Source: Orlajensenia leifsoniae
Lineage (GTDB): Bacteria; Actinomycetota; Actinomycetes; Actinomycetales; Microbacteriaceae
Direction of reading: 5' to 3'
Assembly (NCBI RefSeq): GCF_004570845.1
Contig: NZ_SPQZ01000003.1
Location: 124,001 to 188,000 of the forward strand
Length of the DNA stretch: 64,000 bases
Part shown: positions 27,330-35,884 of the stretch, piece after piece
Layout: each line of letters opens with the position of its first letter
Numbering within the stretch: position 1 is the stretch's first letter
Notes under the pieces: model-generated
The model's database searches: none
What the model was told of the DNA's origin: nothing
What the model saw: the letters and a program-made list of their open reading frames with translations, nothing else
Position numbers and translations under genes: made by a program

Positions 27330-28421
27330 ATGACCACCACAGTCAGTCCCCCGGAGACGAGCAGCACCCCGGCAGCGGCACGGCCAGCGAAGACCTCGAC
27401 CGCGAAGGTGCCGTTCAAGCACCGCGTGAGCCGCTTCGACTCCAAGGCGTCGCCGTACCTCTACATCGCACCGTTCTTCGTGCTGTTCGGCCTCATCGGC
27501 CTGTTCCCGCTCGTCTACACCTTCGTGGTGTCGCTGAACGACTGGGACCTGCTCACCGGCCCCGGCGAGTGGGTCGGCTTCCAGAACTACACGGACGAGC
27601 TCACCGATCCGTACTTCTGGAACTCGCTGTTCAACACCGTGAGCATCTTCCTGCTCTCGTGCATCCCCCAGCTTCTCGCCGCCGTCTTCATCGCGGCCGT
27701 GCTCGACCAGAACATCCGCGCCAAGACCTTCTGGCGCATGAGCGTCCTCATCCCCTACGTGGTCACCCCCGTGGCCGTCGCCATCATCTTCTCGAGCGCG
27801 TTCTCCGAGAAGTACGGCCTCATCAACAACATCCTCGAAGCGCTCAACGTCGACCCCGTGATGTGGAAGACCGAGACCTTCCCCTCGCACGTGGCGATCG
27901 CCACCATGGTGAACTGGCGCTGGACCGGCTACAACGCCCTGATCCTCCTCGCCGCCATGCAGTCCGTGCCGCGCGACATCCACGAATCGGCCGCCCTCGA
28001 CGGCGCCGGAGCGTTCCGTCGCTTCTTCTCGATCACGCTGCCGAGCATCCGTCCCACCATGATCTTCGTGATCATCACCGCGACCATCGGCGGCCTGCAG
28101 ATCTTCACGGAGCCGAAGCTGTTCAACCCGTCGAGCTCGGTGCTCGGCGGCCCGCACCGCGAGTACCAGACCACCGTGCTCTACCTGTGGGACATGGCCT
28201 TCAACCGCAGCGACTTCGGCAAGGCCTCGGCCATCGCCTGGCTGCTGTTCATCATCATCGTCGCCTTCGGCCTGATGAACTTCCTGATCTCCCGCCGCAT
28301 CGCGTCGGTCGAGACCCGCACGTCGAAGAAGCGCACCGGGCGCAAGCTCACGGAACACAACGCAGAGAAGGCTGAAGGCGCGCGCGCCGTCGTCGCCGCA
28401 GCAGGGGAGAAGCGCTCATGA
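27330..28421 (+). CDS. cebF: ceb ABC transporter permease 1
   Basis: 363 aa, six membrane helices after a Thr/Pro/Ala-rich N-terminal tail. The EAA loop (DIHESAALDGAGAFRRFFSITLP) near residue 215 is present. ATG 27330 has GAGAGA upstream; the longer frame from 27213 reads through the cebE 3' end and the hairpin. Its stop overlaps the next ATG by four bases. It forms the channel for cello-oligosaccharides with CebG. Confidence 0.9.
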   Translation: MTTTVSPPETSSTPAAARPAKTSTAKVPFKHRVSRFDSKASPYLYIAPFFVLFGLIGLFPLVYTFVVSLNDWDLLTGPGEWVGFQNYTDELTDPYFWNSLFNTVSIFLLSCIPQLLAAVFIAAVLDQNIRAKTFWRMSVLIPYVVTPVAVAIIFSSAFSEKYGLINNILEALNVDPVMWKTETFPSHVAIATMVNWRWTGYNALILLAAMQSVPRDIHESAALDGAGAFRRFFSITLPSIRPTMIFVIITATIGGLQIFTEPKLFNPSSSVLGGPHREYQTTVLYLWDMAFNRSDFGKASAIAWLLFIIIVAFGLMNFLISRRIASVETRTSKKRTGRKLTEHNAEKAEGARAVVAAAGEKRS

Positions 28422-29350
28422 GCAACGTCACCGACCTCAAGAAGCCCACCACTCCGACGACGGATGCCGGCACTCCCGGCATCCCCGTGAAGCCGGTCAA
28501 GCCCGCCAAGCCCGGCCGCGCCCGCGACGTCGGCATCGACCGCCGCCCCGGGTTCCTCACCTACGGCCTGCTCATCGCCCTGTTCCTCGGTGGCGCCTAC
28601 CCGCTGTGGTGGTCGTTCGTCGCCGGATCCAGCGACAGCTCCGTGCTGGCAGACACCTGGCCTCCGCTCCTGCCGGGCGGACGGTTCTGGGACAACGTCG
28701 CCTCGGTGCTCGACACCGTGCCGTTCTGGCAGGCGCTGGCGAACAGCATCATCGTGTCGGGCGTCATCACGATCTCGGTGGTGTTCTTCTCCACCCTCGC
28801 CGGCTACTCGTTCGCCAAGCTGCGCTTCAAGGGCCGCGAGGGCCTGATGGTCTTCGTGATCGCCACCCTCGCCGTGCCCACCCAGCTCGGCATCATCCCG
28901 CTCTTCATGCTCATGAAGGAGTTCGGCTGGACCGGCACCCTTGGCGCGATCATCGTTCCGACGCTCGTCACGGCCTTCGGCGTGTTCTTCATGCGCCAGT
29001 ACCTGGTCGACGTCATCCCCGATGAGCTCATCGAGGCCGCCCGTGTCGATGGAGCCTCCATGTTCGGCACCTTCTGGCACGTCGGCCTTCCGGCTGCGCG
29101 CCCGGCCATGGCGATCCTCGGCCTGTTCACCTTCATGACGGCCTGGACCGACTACCTCTGGCCACTGCTGGTGTCGCCGCAGAACCCGACCCTGCAGGTG
29201 GCCCTCAGCCAGTTGCAGAGCGCGAAGTACGTCGACTACACGATCGTCCTCGCGGGCGCCGTCATGGCGACCATCCCGCTCCTCATCCTGTTCGTGCTCG
29301 CCGGCAAGCAGCTCGTCTCGGGAATCATGGCGGGAGCAGTGAAGGGCTGA
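28418..29350 (+). CDS. cebG: ceb ABC transporter permease 2
   Basis: 310 aa, MalG-type permease with six membrane helices. The N-terminal tail is a run of Pro-Val-Lys and Pro-Ala-Lys units (GIPVKPVKPAKPG). The EAA loop (ELIEAARVDGASMFGTFWHVGLP) lies near residue 205. Four-base overlap with cebF and one-base overlap (TGATG) with the next gene show tight translational coupling. Confidence 0.9.
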   Translation: MSNVTDLKKPTTPTTDAGTPGIPVKPVKPAKPGRARDVGIDRRPGFLTYGLLIALFLGGAYPLWWSFVAGSSDSSVLADTWPPLLPGGRFWDNVASVLDTVPFWQALANSIIVSGVITISVVFFSTLAGYSFAKLRFKGREGLMVFVIATLAVPTQLGIIPLFMLMKEFGWTGTLGAIIVPTLVTAFGVFFMRQYLVDVIPDELIEAARVDGASMFGTFWHVGLPAARPAMAILGLFTFMTAWTDYLWPLLVSPQNPTLQVALSQLQSAKYVDYTIVLAGAVMATIPLLILFVLAGKQLVSGIMAGAVKG

Positions 29351-30777
29351 TGACGATTCCACTCACCGAACGCACCTGGCCGACCGGCTTCCTCTGGGGA
29401 TCGGCCACGGCCGCAGCCCAGATCGAGGGAGCAGCCCACGAGGGCGGCAAGGAGGACTCCATCTGGGACGCGTACTCGCGCGTCCCCGGCGCCGTCGCCA
29501 ACGGCGACACCCCGGAGCAGGCCGTCGACCACTATCACCGGGTGCCGTCGGACGTCGCCATGATGAAGGACCTCGGCCTCGACTCCTACCGCTTCTCCAC
29601 CAGCTGGGCCCGGGTGGTTCCCGGTGGACGCAGCGTGAACCAGGAGGGGCTCGACTTCTACAGCTCGCTCGTCGATGAACTGCTCGGCCAGGGCATCCTG
29701 CCGTGGCTCACGCTCTATCACTGGGACCTGCCGCAGGCTCTCCAGGAGAAGGGCGGCTGGGCCAATCGCGAGACGGCCTACCGTTTCGTCGAGTACGCCG
29801 AGGCGGTCTACGGGGCTCTCGGCGACCGCGTCACGCACTGGACCACCTTCAACGAGCCGCTCTGCTCCTCCCTCATCGGCTACGTCGCCGGTGAGCACGC
29901 GCCGGGCCTGACGGATCCGGATGCCGGGCTCGCCGCCCTGCACCACCAGCATCTCGCCCACGGTCTGGCCGCGGCCCGCCTGCGCGAACTGGCCGCCCGC
30001 GACGGCCGTGAGCTGCAGATCGGCATCACGCTCAACCTCACGAACGCCGTGCCGAACGACCCGACCGACCCCGTCGACCTCGAGGCCGCCCGCCGCATCG
30101 ACGGGCTGTGGAACCGCATGTACATCGAGCCGCTGCTGCTCGGCGAGTACCCGGTCGACGTGATCGGCGACCTGGAGGAGTACGACTTCCTCCAGTACGT
30201 GCAGGGCGGCGACCTCGCCGTCATCAGCACGCCGATCGACTTCCTCGGGGTGAACCACTATCACGACGACAACGTCTCGGGTCATCCGGCGGCCCCGGAT
30301 GCCGAGCCCGGCCTGGTCCCGACCGAGAAGCCCGGCCGCTCGCCGTTCGTCGGCAGCGAGTACGTGACGTTCCCGACGCGCCACCTGCCGCGCACCGCGA
30401 TGGGCTGGGAGGTGAACCCCGACGGACTCCGCACGCTGCTGGTGCGGCTCGGTCGGGAGTACCCGACGCTGCCGCCGCTGTACATCACCGAGAACGGGGC
30501 GTCCTACGACGACGAGATCATCGACGGCGCCGTGAACGACACCGAGCGCTGGGCGTACATCGACGCCCACATCTCCGCGGTGGGCGAGGCCATCGCGGCC
30601 GGCGCCGACGTGCGCGGGTACTTCGTGTGGTCGCTGCTCGACAACTACGAGTGGGCGTGGGGCTACAACAAGCGCTTCGGGATCGTGCACGTCGACTACG
30701 ACACCCTCGTGCGCACCCCGAAGTTCTCGGCCACCCAGTACGCCTCCGTCATCGCGGCGTCGAAGGCGACAGCCTGA
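29350..30777 (+). CDS. bglC: GH1 beta-glucosidase
   Basis: 475 aa cytoplasmic family 1 enzyme that splits imported cellobiose into glucose. N-terminal signature FLWGSATAAAQIEGA; acid/base Glu169 in TTFNEP; nucleophile Glu381 in YITENG; sugar-binding NHYH and NYEWAWGYNKRFG. No signal peptide. Its ATG shares a base with the cebG stop, so production is tied to the importer. Same position as bglC in Streptomyces. Confidence 0.95.
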   Translation: MTIPLTERTWPTGFLWGSATAAAQIEGAAHEGGKEDSIWDAYSRVPGAVANGDTPEQAVDHYHRVPSDVAMMKDLGLDSYRFSTSWARVVPGGRSVNQEGLDFYSSLVDELLGQGILPWLTLYHWDLPQALQEKGGWANRETAYRFVEYAEAVYGALGDRVTHWTTFNEPLCSSLIGYVAGEHAPGLTDPDAGLAALHHQHLAHGLAAARLRELAARDGRELQIGITLNLTNAVPNDPTDPVDLEAARRIDGLWNRMYIEPLLLGEYPVDVIGDLEEYDFLQYVQGGDLAVISTPIDFLGVNHYHDDNVSGHPAAPDAEPGLVPTEKPGRSPFVGSEYVTFPTRHLPRTAMGWEVNPDGLRTLLVRLGREYPTLPPLYITENGASYDDEIIDGAVNDTERWAYIDAHISAVGEAIAAGADVRGYFVWSLLDNYEWAWGYNKRFGIVHVDYDTLVRTPKFSATQYASVIAASKATA

Positions 30778-30821
30778 TCGGCACTATCGTGGGAGCCAGT
30801 TCGAACATGGGGAGCGATGGA

Positions 30822-31841
30822 GTGGCAGAGAAGCTTCGGGCCGGCGCCGTACCGACGCTCGAGATGGTCGCGGCACATGCCGGCGTCTCGCGCGCCACGG
30901 TGTCACGAGTCGTCAACGGCTCGCCGAAGGTCACTCCAGACGTCACCGAGGTCGTGCAGCGCGCCATCGAGGCGCTGAACTACGTGCCGAACCGGGCCGC
31001 GCGCTCACTCGCCAGCCGCAAGACCCAGGCGATCGCGTTGATCGTCCCGGAGTCGGCCGCCCGAGTGTTCGCCGACCCCTTCTTCGCCTCGGTGGTGCAG
31101 GGCATCGCCCTGCACCTGGCCGACACCGACTACACGCTGAACATGATCATCGAGTCGGAGTCGCAGTCGGGAAAGACCCGTCGCTACCTCCTCGGCGGCA
31201 ACGTCGACGGAGCACTCGTGGTCTCGCACCACACGGGCGACCACTCCTACGCGCAGTTGAGCCGCACCCTGCCCGTCGTCTTCGGTGGTCGGCCGCTGAG
31301 CGACACCGAGAGCGACAACTACTTCATCGACGTCGACAACCAGCACGGTGCCGAGACGGCTGTCGCCCACCTCGTGGCATCCGGTCGCACGAAGATCGCC
31401 ACGATCGCCGGGCCCCAGGACATGCCGCCCGGCCTCGATCGCCTGGCCGGTTGGCGCGAGGTGCTCGCCCAGCACGGCATGGACACCGAGCTGTTCGAGG
31501 TCGGGGACTTCTCGCCGGCATCGGGCGTCACCGCGATGAAGCGCCTGCTGGCGCGGGAGCCGAAGATCGACGGGGTGTTCGCGGCGAACGACCAGATGGC
31601 GATCGGAGCGTACTCCGCCATCCGGGAGGCCGGGCTGCGCATCCCCGAGGACATCGCGGTGATCGGCTTCGACGACGACATCTACGGCGCGACGGCGACC
31701 CCGGCGCTCACCACGGTGCACCAGCCGTCGGTCGAGATGGGCCGCGAGATGGCCCGCGTGCTCGTGAAGCTCATCGAGGGCGAGCCCGTCGACACCCTCA
31801 CGAAGCTGAAGACCTCGCTGGTGGTGCGCGCGTCGGCCTAG
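30822..31841 (+). CDS. cebR: CebR-like LacI-family repressor
   Basis: 339 aa from GTG 30822, which has GGGGAG seven bases upstream; ATG 30807 (five residues longer) is the alternative. Helix-turn-helix TLEMVAAHAGVSRATVSRVVNGSP, then the effector domain with GFDDDIYGA and TTVHQPSVEMG. It lies 44 bases after bglC; TATCGT at 30785-30790 could give it its own promoter. It is the likely ligand-controlled repressor of the three operators before cebE and of the matching site before the GH6 cellulase. The name is by position and operator. Confidence 0.87.
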   Translation: MAEKLRAGAVPTLEMVAAHAGVSRATVSRVVNGSPKVTPDVTEVVQRAIEALNYVPNRAARSLASRKTQAIALIVPESAARVFADPFFASVVQGIALHLADTDYTLNMIIESESQSGKTRRYLLGGNVDGALVVSHHTGDHSYAQLSRTLPVVFGGRPLSDTESDNYFIDVDNQHGAETAVAHLVASGRTKIATIAGPQDMPPGLDRLAGWREVLAQHGMDTELFEVGDFSPASGVTAMKRLLAREPKIDGVFAANDQMAIGAYSAIREAGLRIPEDIAVIGFDDDIYGATATPALTTVHQPSVEMGREMARVLVKLIEGEPVDTLTKLKTSLVVRASA

Positions 31842-31879
31842 GCTCGCTTCGCACTGTGCCCACTCACCCAGCGTGAGGT

Positions 31880-32704
31880 CTACTGGGGCGCGAACTGGCT
31901 CAGCGTGAACGTCGCACCGTGCGGATCGCGGATGAGGGCGGACCTCGTCCAGTCATCCTCGGCACTCGAGAGCACGGTTCCGCCGGCGGTCTCGGCGAGA
32001 GCGGCCGCGGCATCCCGGTCCTCCACCGCGAATCGCACCTCCCAGCGCGCCGGGGCGTCGCCCTGCTCGATGCCCGCGACCACGTCGGCGAAGCCCGGCG
32101 GGGCGAACGCCTGACGCTCCCTGATGTCGGGGTCGACCGTCCCCGCCAGGTGGTCGCCGTAGCCCGGCAACCTGGCCATGCCGGCACCGAGGGCAGGGTC
32201 GACCTCCCAGCCGAAGACATCCGAGTAGAAACGGATGCCGCTCTCGGGGGTCGGCGTGATGAGCACGCTGAAGTTCCAGGTGCCCGGCTCGTTGACGAGC
32301 TGGGCTCCCAGGCGTCGGCGCGCCTGCCACACCCGGAAGACGGCGCCGTCGGGGTCGAGGAACTCGGCCCAGCGACCACCCGGACCGGCGTCGACGGGGC
32401 CCGTGCGCACGCTGCCGCCGGCGGCGACGACGGTCTCGACGGCGGAATCGGCGCTGCGGGTGGCGACGTAGCTGTTCCAGGTCGCCGGGACGTCGTCGAC
32501 CGAGGGCGAGATGGCCGCGACGTCGTGACCGTCGATGGTCGCGACGAGGTACGAGCCCGGCGCTCCCGGTGGCACGGCATCGTGGAAGCGCCAGCCGAAC
32601 AGGGTTCCGTAGAACTCCATCGCGTCATACGGACGCGGCGTCTCCACGTCGATCCAGCTGGGAACCCCGGCCGGATACTCCCGGGCGTCGTTGACGGTCA
32701 CCAT
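31880..32704 (-). CDS. VOC-superfamily protein with two glyoxalase-like domains
   Basis: 274 aa. Two tandem beta-alpha-beta-beta-beta modules (about 12-128 and 140-272), each starting with a strand followed by FYGTLFGW or FYSDVFGW and ending in FLDPDGAVFRVWQ or IRDPHGATFTLSQF. These are typical of actinobacterial VOC proteins of unknown substrate (glyoxalase or bleomycin-resistance fold). Convergent with cebR; the gap carries no clear terminator. Confidence 0.85.
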   Translation of the reverse strand: MVTVNDAREYPAGVPSWIDVETPRPYDAMEFYGTLFGWRFHDAVPPGAPGSYLVATIDGHDVAAISPSVDDVPATWNSYVATRSADSAVETVVAAGGSVRTGPVDAGPGGRWAEFLDPDGAVFRVWQARRRLGAQLVNEPGTWNFSVLITPTPESGIRFYSDVFGWEVDPALGAGMARLPGYGDHLAGTVDPDIRERQAFAPPGFADVVAGIEQGDAPARWEVRFAVEDRDAAAALAETAGGTVLSSAEDDWTRSALIRDPHGATFTLSQFAPQ

Positions 32705-32734
32705 CGTCGTCTCCCTCTCTCATCACCGTGATCG

Positions 32735-32807
32735 AGAACAGGCCGGAACGAGCGATCTCGCCGACTGCAGGCCTGACCGGCCTGTTCTCGCCGTTCCGGC
32801 CTGTTCT
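32735..32807. repeat. 16-base inverted repeat downstream of pspA
   Basis: AGAACAGGCCGGAACG (32735-32750) and its exact reverse complement (32792-32807) are separated by 41 bases that hold a third, partial copy (CCGGCCTGTTCTCG, 32778-32791). It lies between the pspA stop and the VOC start. It may act as a terminator or a binding site. Confidence 0.6.
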
Positions 32808-32816
32808 GGCTTCGCG

Positions 32817-33548
32817 CTACTCGATCGCCTTCTGCGACTCCCCGCCCTTGAGCGCGGCGAGACGCGCCTCGACCTCGGTGAGCTCGCCGAGGTCCTCCAG
32901 GTCTTCGAACTGGGCGTCGAGGCTGGAGGCCGCGAGCTCCTGCTGGCCGCGCACCTTCGCCTCCTCGCGCCGGATCTTGTCCTCGAAGCGGCTGATCTCG
33001 CTCGTGGGGTCGAGGATGTCGACGCTCTTGATGGCGTCGTTCACCTGCGACTGCGCCTCGACGGTCTTCGACCGGGCGATGAGCTCGTCGCGCTTCGAGG
33101 AGAGCTGGTTCAGCTTCTCCCGCATCTTGCCGAGGCCGTCCTTGAGCTGGTCGACGACGGCGGTCTGCGAGGCGATCATCGGCTCGGCGCCCTTCGCCTC
33201 GTTCTCCGACTGCAGCTGGCGGCCGAGGGCGACGCGGGCGAGGGCGTCGAACTTGTCGGCATCCGTCGCGTTCCCCGCTCCCCGCAGCTCGTCGGCCTTG
33301 CGGCTCGCGGCGAGGGCCTTGCGGCCCCAGTCGTCTGCTGCCGCGACGTCTTCGCGGTGGTCCTCCTCGAGCATCCGCAGGTTGCCGATGGTCTGCGCCA
33401 CGGCGCTCTCGGCCTCGCCGATGCTCGACGTGTAGTCGCGCACCATCTGGTCGAGCATCTTCTGCGGGTCCTCTGCCTGGTCGAGCAGCGCGTTGATGTT
33501 CGCCTTCGCGAGCTGGGTGATGCGGCCGATGATGGACTGCTTTGCCAT
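32817..33548 (-). CDS. pspA: PspA/IM30 family membrane-stress protein
   Basis: 243 aa, almost wholly helical: an amphipathic N-terminus (MAKQSIIGRITQLAKANINALLD) followed by long heptad-rich helices to about 220. The family forms ESCRT-III-like assemblies on the inner face of damaged membranes. The ATG has GAGAGGGAAC upstream. It lies 96 bases after the TPM-domain gene on the same strand, suggesting a shared envelope-stress role. Confidence 0.92.
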   Translation of the reverse strand: MAKQSIIGRITQLAKANINALLDQAEDPQKMLDQMVRDYTSSIGEAESAVAQTIGNLRMLEEDHREDVAAADDWGRKALAASRKADELRGAGNATDADKFDALARVALGRQLQSENEAKGAEPMIASQTAVVDQLKDGLGKMREKLNQLSSKRDELIARSKTVEAQSQVNDAIKSVDILDPTSEISRFEDKIRREEAKVRGQQELAASSLDAQFEDLEDLGELTEVEARLAALKGGESQKAIE

Positions 33549-33644
33549 GATGTTCCCTCTCTCGTACTGCTGGTTGATGCTGTTGCGTCGTTGCCTGTTA
33601 CATCGTGCGACTTCGTGTCCGGATGCCGTTGCGGATGTGCGCCG

Positions 33645-35750
33645 CTAGAACCTGCCGCCGGATCCGCCGCCGCCGAAGCCGCCTCCACCGCCGAACCCTC
33701 CGCCGAAGCCGCCTCCGCCGAACCCGCCGCCGCCGCCACCCCCGCCGAAGATGCTGCCGGAGTCGCCGCCCCGACCTCCGCCGCCGGTGAGCAGTCCCCC
33801 GAGGATGCCGCCGATGATGGCGCCGGTCAAGGCGTCGCCGCCGCCCGAGCGTCCGCGCCCGCCGCCTCCGCCGTAGCCTCCGCCGCCCCACGAGTCGTCG
33901 TCGTAGCCCGATACGTCGGTCTGCGCGATCTGGATGGCGCTGGCGGCGAGGGCCTGCGAGCGCTGGGCCTGGTCGAGGGCCTGCACGGGGTCGCCGGGGC
34001 CGATCGCACGCGAGGAGTCGAACAGCCGCTGCGCCTCCGACAGGCGCTGGCGAGCATCGGAACCCACGGCTCCACGTCGGGTGGCGATGAAGTCGGATGC
34101 CGCCTGGATCTGCGCCTGCGCGGTGCTCTGCGCACGACCGAGCAGGGCGACGGCGCGCTCCTGCTGCACCCTCTGCTCCCGCGACGGGGCGAGGGCGGCA
34201 TCGAGTGCCGCCTCGGCCTCCTGCAGGCGTCGCACCATGGCGAGCGGGTCGGTGCGGGAACCTGAGGCCTGGCGCGCGGCGGCGAGCACCTGCTCGGCCG
34301 CAGCGATCGGGGCGGCCAGGGCGGCCTCTCCGAGGCGGGTGGTGACGGCGGTCTGCCTGGCCTCGGCCAGGTCGCGCTCGACGTCGTCGATCTCCTTCGC
34401 GACGGTGGCCGTCGCAGCCTCGAGGCTCTGGGCGACGCCGTCGACGGCGTCCAGCAGCTGGCCCGCCTGCCCGATGCTCTGCTGCGCCGCGCGCACGGGG
34501 ATGGCGACGCTCGGCCGATGACCGCTGTCGGGCGCCGGTGCCGACAGCGTCGCGGCAGCAGCAGCGGCCGTCTCGGTCGCGAACGCGAGCAGCTGGCGTG
34601 CCTGCGCCGCGTTTCCCGTGAGGGTCGACATGGTCTCGCCCTCGAAGCGGGTGTGCAGCTCGGCTATGCGCGCCTCGGTCGCGGAGAGGCGCCCGCCCAG
34701 CTTCTCGGCATCCGTCGTCACCGTCTTCAGCACGGGGAGGGCGTTGTCGTCGAGTGCCCGCAGTGCGTCGAACTCGTCGGAGCGCGCGTCGAGACCGGCG
34801 ATGGCCTGCTCGGCGAGGCTGGTGACCTCGGCCGTCATGGCCGCACGCTCGGCTTCGCTCTCGGGGAAGGCGTCGTCGAGCTTCTGCTTCACGGCGAAGG
34901 CCTGCCGGGCCGAGGCGCTGGCCGCGGCGAGCGCGTCGGTGAACGGCTTCACAGCCTCGTCGCCGAACTCGGCCGCAGCGAAGCCGACCTCCTGCTCGCT
35001 GGTCTTGAGCGCGTCGTCGAGCTGCACCAGCAGGCTCCCGGCGCGCTGCTCGAGCGCGGCACGGTCCTGGGCGGCCTGGGCACGTGCGAGGCCGGCACGG
35101 CGACGCTTGCGGATGACGGAGACGAGCACGATGACGAGGGCGATGACGCCCACGACGAGGAAGCCCCAGAGCAGCACGGCGCCGCTGCCGCCGGAGCCTG
35201 ACTCGGAGCCACTGCCGGAACCCGTTCCGCCGTCGGATCCACCGCCGCTCAGCTCGCCGTTCGATGCGGCACGGATGCCTTCGGTCGCACCGATGGCGGC
35301 TCCGGCCCAGTCATCCTGCGACAGGCTGGGCACGACGTAGTCGGAGGCGATCTGCTCGGAGTCTGCCTGCAACGGCGATTCGTCGGAGAACGACAGCTGG
35401 TAGATCCTGTCGTCGACCGCCACGGCCAGCACCACGTTCGACGCGCCGAGCTGGTTCGCGTCGCGAACCTCCTGCACCCACTGCTCGCGATCACTCGGGT
35501 TCTCGAAGCTGTTCACGTAGGCCACGAGCAGGGTCTGGCCGGTGTCGGCCTGCAACTGGTCGATCGCGTCCTGAACGGCCTGGGTGTCTCCGCCGAGAAC
35601 ACCGGCGGTGTCGACGATGTCGCTCGAGCCGAAGTCGACGGGATCATCGGCCAGCGCGGGTGATGCGGCGCCCACGGCGAGAGCGAGACCGATGGCCCCG
35701 GCTGCGAGTGCTGCGAACACGCGGCGAACGGCGTTCCTGCCTGTCGTCAC
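33645..35750 (-). CDS. TPM-domain membrane protein with long coiled coil and Gly-rich tail
   Basis: 701 aa. Signal peptide (1-35, ending SPALADD), TPM domain (TLP18.3/Psb32/MOLO-1, about 38-165, with DTAGVLGG and SQDDWAGAAIGATEGI), Gly/Ser linker, one membrane helix (about 195-217), then about 380 residues of Ala/Glu/Gln-rich coiled coil inside the cell and a C-terminal tail of Gly-Gly-Phe/Gly-Gly-Tyr units (about 610-701). GTG 35750 is set by GAGGAGG eight bases upstream. It is paired with pspA. The tail could drive self-association. Confidence 0.82.
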   Translation of the reverse strand: MTTGRNAVRRVFAALAAGAIGLALAVGAASPALADDPVDFGSSDIVDTAGVLGGDTQAVQDAIDQLQADTGQTLLVAYVNSFENPSDREQWVQEVRDANQLGASNVVLAVAVDDRIYQLSFSDESPLQADSEQIASDYVVPSLSQDDWAGAAIGATEGIRAASNGELSGGGSDGGTGSGSGSESGSGGSGAVLLWGFLVVGVIALVIVLVSVIRKRRRAGLARAQAAQDRAALEQRAGSLLVQLDDALKTSEQEVGFAAAEFGDEAVKPFTDALAAASASARQAFAVKQKLDDAFPESEAERAAMTAEVTSLAEQAIAGLDARSDEFDALRALDDNALPVLKTVTTDAEKLGGRLSATEARIAELHTRFEGETMSTLTGNAAQARQLLAFATETAAAAAATLSAPAPDSGHRPSVAIPVRAAQQSIGQAGQLLDAVDGVAQSLEAATATVAKEIDDVERDLAEARQTAVTTRLGEAALAAPIAAAEQVLAAARQASGSRTDPLAMVRRLQEAEAALDAALAPSREQRVQQERAVALLGRAQSTAQAQIQAASDFIATRRGAVGSDARQRLSEAQRLFDSSRAIGPGDPVQALDQAQRSQALAASAIQIAQTDVSGYDDDSWGGGGYGGGGGRGRSGGGDALTGAIIGGILGGLLTGGGGRGGDSGSIFGGGGGGGGFGGGGFGGGFGGGGGFGGGGSGGRF

Positions 35751-35884
35751 GCGGGTCGCCTCCTCGTCGGGCCATCCGTCGTCGGATGCGCTCTGGTCGT
35801 TCCCGTCTACGCTATCGGCCACGACCACGCGGTGACGAGGCATGCAGCGACCTCTCGGCCAGTGCACAGAACCGGGACCACCGA

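Noticed and set aside
25936-29350. Missing ATPase gene as a sign of a broken ceb operon
   Set aside because: Actinobacterial ceb systems normally lack a local ATPase and share an MsiK-type protein encoded elsewhere.
33655-33910. Short tandem repeats suggestive of a CRISPR or microsatellite array
   Set aside because: These are Gly-Gly-Phe/Tyr codons of the TPM protein tail, in frame and without spacers.
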